Below are positions 16,027-23,749 of a DNA stretch of 64,000 nucleotides, in pieces (the first letter of the stretch is position 1; every line of letters starts with the position of its first letter). A program made the position numbers and the translations under genes. The DNA lies in contig JAHDIQ010000003.1 in the NCBI GenBank assembly GCA_020630715.1, positions 62,001-126,000 of the forward strand, in the 5' to 3' direction. The DNA is from Nonlabens sp. Its GTDB lineage: Bacteria; Bacteroidota; Bacteroidia; Flavobacteriales; Flavobacteriaceae. A model generated the notes under the pieces. The model worked only from the letters and a program-made list of their open reading frames with translations, did not search any database and was not told where the DNA came from.

Positions 16027-18747
16027 CTATTCTCTTACGACTTTCAACGTTTGTTTACCATGCGATGTTTGTACTTCTATAAAATACAAGCCCGTTGAGA
16101 GTTCTTTTAGATTCAAGGTTTCTCTAGTATGATCAACTTTTTTAGAGATAACAATCCTACCAGAATGATCATAAACTGTAAGATGCTCCATTGGGATGTT
16201 TGCTTCTAAGTTTACGATATTAGAAGTAGGGTTAGGGAACAAGCTTAATCCTATTAAGTTAGCATCGGATATACTTGCTGTTTGCTCTACGGTCACCATA
16301 TAATTATTAGTGATAATCGGGAAGTTGAAATCAAAATAGATACCAGCTTGGTTAGGTATCACATTTCCTAATTGAAGTGAAGGTAATGACCTGATCTTGT
16401 AAATTAAATATCCATCATTAGTAGCGTCATTAAAATCTAAATTGATGTTCTCAAAAATAAACTCTACTACGTTACCATCAGTAATTCTAGTACGCATAGG
16501 ATGACTGCTAGTTAATGGGATAAAGGAATTGATATCTAGTCTAGATAGGTTTATTTCATTACGTACTACCACATTAATGGCACTCGCTGTTCCAGTGTTT
16601 TCAAATCGTATTTTATAATACAGATCATTTCCTACATCTACAGGATCTAAGGATTCACCTTGAAGACAGGTAATGTCATTAGGGTCAAAAGAATTCACAA
16701 CCGTTTGGTCAAATTCAAAAGTGTTATTTAGGGTATCTATATCAGTAACACCTATAGGCGTAAAGATCGTACCACCATAAATAAGAATATCACCACCATT
16801 AACTGCCGGAGTGTCCATAGGTGAATTAACTCTAAAACTTAATTCAATAATATACTGCTCTCCAGCTTGTAAGGTAGGAACGTTCCAGCTTAAATTTCCT
16901 GGGTTGTTGTTTACAGGAGTAACAGATGAATTAATGTAATCTATACGACTGTCATCGTAATTTAAAAACGCAGTTCCATTCATTGCGGCAGTTCCTAGAT
17001 TGCTACAAATCAATCTGTATCCTGGCGTAAATCCTGGTCTTGCTGGTTCTACTTCATCTAAAATAATTGCAAGATCTACTTCATTACCATTAGGAATTAA
17101 GCATAAATCTTGCGTAATGTCTGGACTTCCCACGCTAAAATTTACATTAAAAGGATTTAACGGTTGGAATAAACTCGCAAATATCGGTTCTGGTGTGACG
17201 GTATAGTTACCTTCTGGCAATGCGATATCGTAATCGTAAAACGGTGACTCAAAAAATATAGCAGTATCAACTCCATCTGTAACGGTAAACTTAAGATCAT
17301 TAACTCTTAAGTCATTTACATCACATCCATTTAAATCTAGATCAGATCTTACGTCTCCAGTAATGTTGTAATTGCTGCCACCAGGAGTAAACGTGCAATA
17401 GCTGTTAACATTAGGAGAAGTTGAAGATATATTATTTATGGTAGTGAATAGCGAGAATATTTCGCTATTATCAGCACAGGCATAGTTAATAGTAATGTTC
17501 CCAGAAAAAGTTATGTTATCTGTTACTCCATTTTTAAGAATCAGACGATCTATATTAGAGTTTTTTATTTCTAAAGTAGTTCCAGTTTCTGTTTTTAAAA
17601 ATGATACTTCCAGTAGATTTGATTCATTAGTAATGTTTATATAATCTACAAGAGTACCATTATCAATAGCGATGGTTTCCAGCCCATTGTTGTCTGTGTA
17701 GAGTCCAAAGTCAGTATTATTATTTGCCTCCAGACTTACTAAATTAGGATTATTAATAATGTTATTTCCAAAGAAACCAAAGTTGTCATTCATTTGAACT
17801 GATGTCAGTAAAGTATTGTTTTCAATCTCAATACCTGAGACAATTGCGTTATTATTATTTATAACAAGTGATGTGATATTTGTATTCTTTATTAGTAACG
17901 AGTCTAATTCTATTTTGTTAGATAGTCCAGTTAGGGTACTAAGTGGACAGTTGATAACGGACAAAAAGTAAATAGAGGATTGATTAGAAACATCTAGCGA
18001 TGTTATTAACGTATTGTCTAACTCAAAATTTTGAATATCAGGATTTGCACTTACATCTAAAACACTAATCGGATTGTTATTTAAAGACAAACTAGCTAAA
18101 AGAATGTTCTGACCTAGATCTAAGCTAATTAAAGAGTTATCGCTTAATTCTAGATTTCTTAGGTTAGTATTTTGAATAAGACTGATGCTACTTATAGAGT
18201 TGTTTGTGAGTGACAACTGTTCCAAATTTGAATTCTGAGTAACATCAATACTATTTAAATTATTATTGATGATAAACAGTTCTTTTAAACTCAAATTTTG
18301 ATTCACATTTATAGAATTCAAAGTATTATCATCTAATGATAATGTTTCTAAGTTAGGCAAATTACTAACATCTATAGTACTAATTTGATTATCATTTAAA
18401 AGCAATTTTCTTAATGAATTCATAGAAAAAACTGGCACATTATTAACCTGACTATTTCTAATCCTTAATTCTTCTAAATTATTAAAAAACTGTAAGCCTT
18501 CTAGTGATTGGACATTACGATTAAATCCTAAATATAAAGTGCCCACAGCATTTGCTTCCGACTGCTGGATTTCTCCATCATTGTTTAAGTCTATATCTGC
18601 ATCTGCGGTTCCGTTATCGTCTGTATCTGTAACGTTTGTAGATGTAAGTAAATTTTTAAGGGCGACATCTGGGATAGTAACATTTTGGGCGTGAAGTCCT
18701 AATATACAAATGAGACTTAGCGAGGTAATTAATAGGTTGGTTTTCAA
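16027..18747 (-). CDS. Leucine-rich-repeat surface protein with T9SS type A sorting domain
   Basis: A 906-residue secreted protein. A signal peptide (ITSLSLICILGLHAQ) is followed by about 15 leucine-rich repeats (residues about 60-430, for example LPNLETLSLDDNTLNSINV), then a beta-rich region with a DUF11/conserved-repeat module (residues about 700-810, ending LDFNDATNDGYLIYKIR), and a C-terminal T9SS type A domain (FPNPTSNIVNLEANIPMEHL ... LKVVRE). This arrangement is common in flavobacterial surface adhesins. Its ligand is unknown. It is placed between paaI and paaJ on the opposite strand, so the paa genes here are not one operon. Confidence 0.88.
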   Translation of the reverse strand: MKTNLLITSLSLICILGLHAQNVTIPDVALKNLLTSTNVTDTDDNGTADADIDLNNDGEIQQSEANAVGTLYLGFNRNVQSLEGLQFFNNLEELRIRNSQVNNVPVFSMNSLRKLLLNDNQISTIDVSNLPNLETLSLDDNTLNSINVNQNLSLKELFIINNNLNSIDVTQNSNLEQLSLTNNSISSISLIQNTNLRNLELSDNSLISLDLGQNILLASLSLNNNPISVLDVSANPDIQNFELDNTLITSLDVSNQSSIYFLSVINCPLSTLTGLSNKIELDSLLIKNTNITSLVINNNNAIVSGIEIENNTLLTSVQMNDNFGFFGNNIINNPNLVSLEANNNTDFGLYTDNNGLETIAIDNGTLVDYINITNESNLLEVSFLKTETGTTLEIKNSNIDRLILKNGVTDNITFSGNITINYACADNSEIFSLFTTINNISSTSPNVNSYCTFTPGGSNYNITGDVRSDLDLNGCDVNDLRVNDLKFTVTDGVDTAIFFESPFYDYDIALPEGNYTVTPEPIFASLFQPLNPFNVNFSVGSPDITQDLCLIPNGNEVDLAIILDEVEPARPGFTPGYRLICSNLGTAAMNGTAFLNYDDSRIDYINSSVTPVNNNPGNLSWNVPTLQAGEQYIIELSFRVNSPMDTPAVNGGDILIYGGTIFTPIGVTDIDTLNNTFEFDQTVVNSFDPNDITCLQGESLDPVDVGNDLYYKIRFENTGTASAINVVVRNEINLSRLDINSFIPLTSSHPMRTRITDGNVVEFIFENINLDFNDATNDGYLIYKIRSLPSLQLGNVIPNQAGIYFDFNFPIITNNYMVTVEQTASISDANLIGLSLFPNPTSNIVNLEANIPMEHLTVYDHSGRIVISKKVDHTRETLNLKELSTGLYFIEVQTSHGKQTLKVVRE

Positions 18748-18842
18748 ATCGTTTAAATTTTCGGTAAGATAATTCCTATTTAGAGTATTACAAAGCTGGG
18801 TTAAACAAAATGTTGATTGTTGTATTTTTGAGATTGAATTTA

Positions 18843-18858
18843 CGCTTTCGCGAAAGCG
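18843..18858. repeat. 16-bp palindrome, perfect copy (before paaJ)
   Basis: CGCTTTCGCGAAAGCG in the paaJ leader, 18 bp before the start codon; a TATTTTTG box (18823-18830) that fits a Bacteroidota -7 element lies just upstream. Confidence 0.95.
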
Positions 18859-18875
18859 TAATCATAATCTACCTC

Positions 18876-20087
18876 ATGAAAAACACCTACATCATTGACG
18901 GCACAAGAACGCCTATAGGAAATTACAAAGGAACACTTTCAAAAGTACGTCCGGATGATCTTGCAGCACATGTGATAAAGACCGTTGTAGATCGCAATCC
19001 TAATATACCAAAAGATGCCTATGCAGATGTGATTATGGGCTGTGCAAATCAGGCTGGAGAAGATAACCGCAATGTGGCACGTATGGCTGGATTACTAGCC
19101 GGATTACCATGGAGCGTTCCAGGTGAAACGGTGAATAGATTATGCAGTTCTGGATTAAGCGCGATTGTGCATGCGCATAGAGCAATTCAAACGGGTGATG
19201 GTGATGTGTTTATTTCTGGTGGTGTTGAAAATATGACGCGTGGTCCATTAGTGATTGCAAAACCTAGTAGTGCTTTTGGAACCGATTCAAAAATGTATGA
19301 TTCTAGTTTTGGCTGGCGATTTGTGAACCACAAAATGGCCGAAATGTATGGCGTAGACGGCATGGGAAATACTGCCGAAAATCTAGTAGAAAAATTTGAC
19401 ATTTCACGTGAAGATCAGGATGCTTTTGCAGCATGGTCACAACAAAAAGCTGCTGCATCTAGAGCGTCTGGTAGACTAGCAAAAGAAATTACGGCAGTAG
19501 AAATACCGCAACGTAAAAAGGACCCGATCATCTTTAAAGAAGATGAATTCATAAAACCAACTACTACAAAAGAAATTCTAGCAAAATTACGTCCAGCGTT
19601 TAAAAAAGAAGGTGGATCTGTAACTGCTGGAAATTCAAGTGGTTTAAATGATGGTGCAGCTGCTACAATTATTGCTAGTGAAGATGCGGTAAAGAAATAC
19701 GATTTAAAACCTATCGCTCGTATGGTAAGCAGTGCTGTAGTAGGTGTTGAACCACGTATTATGGGAATAGGTCCTGTTAATGCGAGTAATAAGGCATTAG
19801 AAAAAGCTGGATTGACAATAGACGATATGGATGTAATTGAGTTGAATGAAGCATTTGCTTCACAGGCTCTTGCTTGCACCAGATCATGGGGACTTGCAGA
19901 TGATGATCCACGAGTAAATCCTAATGGTGGCTCCATAGCTATAGGTCATCCACTAGGTGTTACTGGAACACGTATTGCTTATAGTGCAGCATTAGAATTA
20001 CAATTAACAGAAAAAAAGTATGCCCTAATTACCATGTGTGTAGGTGTAGGACAAGGTTATGCGATGGTGATTGAGAATGCTATGTAA
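18876..20087 (+). CDS. paaJ: 3-oxoadipyl-CoA/3-oxo-5,6-dehydrosuberyl-CoA thiolase PaaJ
   Basis: A thiolase of 403 residues from the ATG at 18876 (MKNTYIIDGTRTPIGNYKG), the normal start of the family; the longer frame from 18810 reads through the palindrome (LRFRES) and is rejected. The nucleophilic cysteine is in NRLCSSGLSAI (about residue 90), the C-terminal signatures are GHPLG and MCVGVGQG. It performs the two thiolytic cleavages of the phenylacetate pathway, giving acetyl-CoA and succinyl-CoA. It stands alone, flanked by secreted-protein genes. Confidence 0.93.
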   Translation: MKNTYIIDGTRTPIGNYKGTLSKVRPDDLAAHVIKTVVDRNPNIPKDAYADVIMGCANQAGEDNRNVARMAGLLAGLPWSVPGETVNRLCSSGLSAIVHAHRAIQTGDGDVFISGGVENMTRGPLVIAKPSSAFGTDSKMYDSSFGWRFVNHKMAEMYGVDGMGNTAENLVEKFDISREDQDAFAAWSQQKAAASRASGRLAKEITAVEIPQRKKDPIIFKEDEFIKPTTTKEILAKLRPAFKKEGGSVTAGNSSGLNDGAAATIIASEDAVKKYDLKPIARMVSSAVVGVEPRIMGIGPVNASNKALEKAGLTIDDMDVIELNEAFASQALACTRSWGLADDDPRVNPNGGSIAIGHPLGVTGTRIAYSAALELQLTEKKYALITMCVGVGQGYAMVIENAM

Positions 20088-20122
20088 TAATTTTCGTAAT
20101 TTTAAGGTTAAGTCCTACAATT

Positions 20123-20890
20123 ATGAATAAAACAGTATTTCTTGCAATTGCTTGTTTTTTAGGTATTTTTAAATTGAATGCTCAAAACCCGGCATTTACG
20201 GCAAATGACTGGGTTTTAACAGAGTTAAGTGTAAATGGTACGACAACCTTACCTTCTAATATAGCATATCTAGGAACTCAAGATGTGACCCTTCAATTTA
20301 CAGATTCAGGAACAGATTATAGTTTTGACACTTATGTTTGTTCTAGTGAGGCTATATCTGGATCTGTTAGTTATCCTTTTAATAGTATGACTTCAGATCA
20401 GTTTACATTGTTGTTTTCGGCTCAGACCGCAGGGACGTGTTGTGTTGCTCAGGCAGATGTTTCTATGCCACCTGATCCAGATTGCGTGGCTTTGTTAAAC
20501 TTTAGTGCAGACTATTTTAATCTTTGGAGTTCTCCTGTGAACACTAATTACGATTTTGAAATTTTAAATATTGCAAATTCGATTACCTTAAGAGTTACAA
20601 AACCTAATGGTGATTTTGCTTTATATCGAAATGCAACAGCATCAATACAGGATTCGAAATTGGTAGACATTTATATTTCTAAAAGTAAAGATTCTAATGT
20701 TATTGAACTAAAAGGAGATGATGTAAATCGAATTGATAGCGCTGTTATTTATAATCTCTCTGGTAAAAGAATAGCGCAAATGGAAGATATCTCAAATCCA
20801 ATTGATATCTCAAACTATGCATCTGGGATGTATTTAATGCGCTTAGAATTAGATGATCACTGGATGAATTTGAAATTTTTAAAGTATTAG
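20123..20890 (+). CDS. Secreted protein with T9SS type A-like C-terminal domain
   Basis: A 255-residue protein with signal peptide (MNKTVFLAIACFLGIFKLNAQ), a beta-rich cysteine-containing N-terminal half (C-x-S-S near residue 72; TCC near residue 110), and a C-terminus (IYNLSGKRIAQMEDISNPID ... SGMYLMRLELDD) like the end of T9SS type A sorting domains. The usual final KKVVK motif is replaced by NLKFLKY. No function can be named. It begins 35 bp after paaJ in the same direction. Confidence 0.7.
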   Translation: MNKTVFLAIACFLGIFKLNAQNPAFTANDWVLTELSVNGTTTLPSNIAYLGTQDVTLQFTDSGTDYSFDTYVCSSEAISGSVSYPFNSMTSDQFTLLFSAQTAGTCCVAQADVSMPPDPDCVALLNFSADYFNLWSSPVNTNYDFEILNIANSITLRVTKPNGDFALYRNATASIQDSKLVDIYISKSKDSNVIELKGDDVNRIDSAVIYNLSGKRIAQMEDISNPIDISNYASGMYLMRLELDDHWMNLKFLKY

Positions 20891-21045
20891 CGCTTTTTGA
20901 ATTGTTCATTTAATCAGCTTACTATAAAAGTGTGGCATCGTTAATTTTCAACTAAATAAATCGTTTTTTAGTAAGGAATTTTATCTATTTCTATGAAATT
21001 TAGAAGGGTATGGTTTTTGATCCTAAAAAAGTAAAATGAGATATT

Positions 21046-23370
21046 ATGAAAAGAGTTTTATTATTATTTACGTTAGTATGTTTTTTTAGCACCGCTCAGA
21101 ATCAAAAGGATTCTTTAAGCACTAAATATCAAAAAAACTCGATAGTTCCTATTGAGGTAGTACATCTCCATATCAATAAATCTTCCTTTGTGGCTGGAGA
21201 AGATCTTCCTTTTGGCGCGTATGTTTTAGAAAGAAATTCAAGATTACCGTCCGTTTTAACTAAAAATCTCTATGTTATTATTGAAGATAACGATGGTAAA
21301 AGAATAGATGAAAAATTACTTAAGGTAAATAATGGCTTTACAAATGGTGTTTTTACTTTAAGTTCAGAACTAGAACTAGGTTATTACAAGATACGCGCGT
21401 ACACTAATTTTATGCGTAATAATTCATCTCCTAACTCTTTTGAGACGACCATAAAAATTCTTGACCCAACAGTTGAAAATGAAAATATAAGCAATGTTAT
21501 TTTGGAACCTATTGTTGAATTCAAGCCAGAAAGTGGAAACCTCATTTCAGATATCTCAAATAACATTGCGGTAATGGCAAGAAAGGATAATTTTTCATTT
21601 GAAATTAAAGATGGAATGTTGATGGAAAACGGGATTCCACTGAAATCTTTCAAAACTTCAAAATCTGGTTTAGGTAGACTGTCCTTTACACCTAAGTATG
21701 GTGCAATTTATGAAGCAAAAGTTAATTGGAATGGTATAGAATATAATTTTGAACTACCCTTCGTTGAAAAAGAAGGTGTGATAGTCTCTGTAAATCAATT
21801 AAAGGAAAAGGCAATAGTTAATATAAAAATGAATGATCATTCTTTTCAATTATTCAAAGATGCAAAGTTTACGGTTGCTTTACATGATGGTAGCAATATC
21901 AAAGTAATACCATTGAAGATAGAGAAAAAATCCACAGTTCTTGCGGTAAAAAATGAGGATGTTAGTCCAGGTGTTAATTATGTAACTCTATTTAATGAGG
22001 CTTTAAGCCCGATTGCAGAGCGTGCGTTTTTTAATAAAAAGACCATTCCCAGTGTTGAACTAAGTGAAAAACAATTACAAATTGAATATGATTCATTGAA
22101 GGTTTCAATAGGGTTAAACGGATTAGATGTAACAACAAATGATTCTTTGAACTTCTTTACTGTTTCTGTGCTTCCATTGCAAACTAAGGCTTTAAATACT
22201 AGTTTAAATTTATTAGGTAGCATGTACATAAATCCTTATGTTAACATTCATGTGGATCAACCATTATCATTTCTGGAAAAAGAAAGTAGAATGTCTGATT
22301 TTCAAATGGATAATCTAATGATGGGAGCAGCGATGCAAGTTTATGATTGGGATAAGATCTTTAAAGATAACTTGAAATTTGACTATTCTTTTGAACAAGG
22401 TTTGACAGTTAATGTTTTGAAAGACACTAAAAAAAATCGTTCTTTAATGATATATCCTTTAGCTAATAGCAACGCACAAACTGTAGAGCTTAAAAAAAAT
22501 GAAGAGACTGCCTTTAATCAAATTTATCCCCAAAGTGATGAATCCTTGCGAGTTAGTCTAATTGGTGATAAAGGACAATTTGTGAAACCAGATCTTAAAT
22601 TTCAAGTATTTCCAAATGTTGTACCGCCTTTAGATCCCAAAAATGATTATCATGATTATGATGTTCCTAATATTTATATAAATAGTGATAAACCTATCGT
22701 AAATTCAGATGCGCAACGGTTAGATGAGGTATTGCTTGTAGCAGATTTTGAAAACAGAAGAAAAGACTCGATTGTAAGTAAAGCAAAAGGTCGTGTAGAT
22801 GTATTTACTGATGAGGATAGATTAAAACTACCTTCTTTAACTAACTATTTGAACGCTTCTTTTCCCTATGAAGCTTTTATAAATGCAGAAGGAACATTTG
22901 TTGTTGCAGATAGAAGAATGAGTAGATCAGACCCTACATTTGTTCTGGACAACATATTACTAAATGATGCTGAATTTTTATTAAACGTAGAAGTAAGTAC
23001 AATAGATTATGTTGAAGTAGATAATACAGGTGTTTTCAACGGTAGGTTTTTTGGAGGCGATATTATTAAAATATACACTAATCCTAATCTACGTAATACC
23101 TATGATAGGAATGTTCAAAATATTAATTTCCCTATAAGCTTTGAAGTAGATCGTAAATACTATCAACCACTATATGCAAGTTATACAGATGAATTATTTC
23201 AAAGAGCTGGAGTACTGGGCTGGGCAGTACTTAAAAATAAATGTTCTGACGGGAAACTAGAATTTTCTGTTCCTTATAGAGGTGTTAATGAAGTGTTTTT
23301 AATCATTGAAGGTATGACAGGATCAGGAAAGTTAGTAAGTGAAAGTTTTGTACTTTCTATTAACGATTAG
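21046..23370 (+). CDS. Large secreted MG2-like/TonB-plug-like protein
   Basis: A 774-residue exported protein (signal MKRVLLLFTLVCFFSTAQ). Residues about 35-130 (VVHLHINKSSFVAGEDLPFG ... GYYKIRAYTNFMRN) resemble the MG2/macroglobulin-like N-terminal domain found in a Bacteroidota family, and residues about 620-690 (AFINAEGTFVVADRRMSRSD ... VEVDNTGVFNGRFFGGDIIKIY) resemble a TonB receptor plug domain. It has no beta-barrel. Such proteins are often annotated as carboxypeptidase-like or TonB-plug proteins; the function is not established. It is followed by a strong terminator hairpin. Confidence 0.65.
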   Translation: MKRVLLLFTLVCFFSTAQNQKDSLSTKYQKNSIVPIEVVHLHINKSSFVAGEDLPFGAYVLERNSRLPSVLTKNLYVIIEDNDGKRIDEKLLKVNNGFTNGVFTLSSELELGYYKIRAYTNFMRNNSSPNSFETTIKILDPTVENENISNVILEPIVEFKPESGNLISDISNNIAVMARKDNFSFEIKDGMLMENGIPLKSFKTSKSGLGRLSFTPKYGAIYEAKVNWNGIEYNFELPFVEKEGVIVSVNQLKEKAIVNIKMNDHSFQLFKDAKFTVALHDGSNIKVIPLKIEKKSTVLAVKNEDVSPGVNYVTLFNEALSPIAERAFFNKKTIPSVELSEKQLQIEYDSLKVSIGLNGLDVTTNDSLNFFTVSVLPLQTKALNTSLNLLGSMYINPYVNIHVDQPLSFLEKESRMSDFQMDNLMMGAAMQVYDWDKIFKDNLKFDYSFEQGLTVNVLKDTKKNRSLMIYPLANSNAQTVELKKNEETAFNQIYPQSDESLRVSLIGDKGQFVKPDLKFQVFPNVVPPLDPKNDYHDYDVPNIYINSDKPIVNSDAQRLDEVLLVADFENRRKDSIVSKAKGRVDVFTDEDRLKLPSLTNYLNASFPYEAFINAEGTFVVADRRMSRSDPTFVLDNILLNDAEFLLNVEVSTIDYVEVDNTGVFNGRFFGGDIIKIYTNPNLRNTYDRNVQNINFPISFEVDRKYYQPLYASYTDELFQRAGVLGWAVLKNKCSDGKLEFSVPYRGVNEVFLIIEGMTGSGKLVSESFVLSIND

Positions 23371-23390
23371 CCTCCGTAGTGCCATATCTC

Positions 23391-23425
23391 CTAAAAACAA
23401 ACATTATATTAATGTTTGTTTTTAG
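23391..23425 (+). terminator. Long perfect hairpin after the MG2-like gene
   Basis: CTAAAAACAAACATT (23391-23405) and AATGTTTGTTTTTAG (23411-23425) form a perfect 15-bp stem with a 5-nt loop and a T-rich 3' arm. Confidence 0.8.
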
Positions 23426-23653
23426 TGGTTAATCTTAAAAATAAGCACAATATAATTAGAGCTGTTTAGTAATAACCGTCTAGATTTCTTACCTTTCTTT
23501 AAGATATGTATTCCCTTTAGACATTTGTTATGTATCTTTTTTGCTTTTCATAAATGGAATGAATTCCGCTTTCACTTCGACAAGCTCAGCGCATCGTGCA
23601 AAAGCAAAATCCTCAAAGACCATCCAGTAATCTACTTTTTCTTATACTTTCTA

Positions 23654-23673
23654 TAACTAACGATTGTTAGTTA
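23654..23673. promoter_or_regulatory. Palindromic operator upstream of paaZ
   Basis: TAACTAACGATTGTTAGTTA has perfect 8-bp arms around GATT and shares ACTAAC-N4-GTTAGT with the paaE and E2 sites. It lies 77 bp before the paaZ start. Confidence 0.7.
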
Positions 23674-23707
23674 AAACAGCTGATTATTCTTATTTTCGTA
23701 GCGATCG

Positions 23708-23728
23708 ACAGGTCGTTTACCGACCTGT
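23708..23728 (+). other. Hairpin in the paaZ leader
   Basis: ACAGGTCG-TTTAC-CGACCTGT, a perfect 8-bp GC-rich stem with a 5-nt loop, 22 bp before the paaZ start. No long T run follows, so it is more likely an RNA leader structure than a terminator. Confidence 0.55.
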
Positions 23729-23749
23729 TTATATCTAAGTTTTGAAACT

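Larger units (their letters stand above)
23371..23749. other. Gap of 379 bp before paaZ
   Basis: The gap holds a terminator (23391-23425), a short dispersed-repeat fragment with core TTCGACAAGCTC (23576-23587), the paa operator (23654-23673) and a leader hairpin (23708-23728). No coding sequence is seen. Confidence 0.8.

Noticed and set aside
19415-19936. 173-codon minus-strand ORF inside paaJ
   Set aside because: It is a shadow frame of the thiolase, without family features or its own signals.
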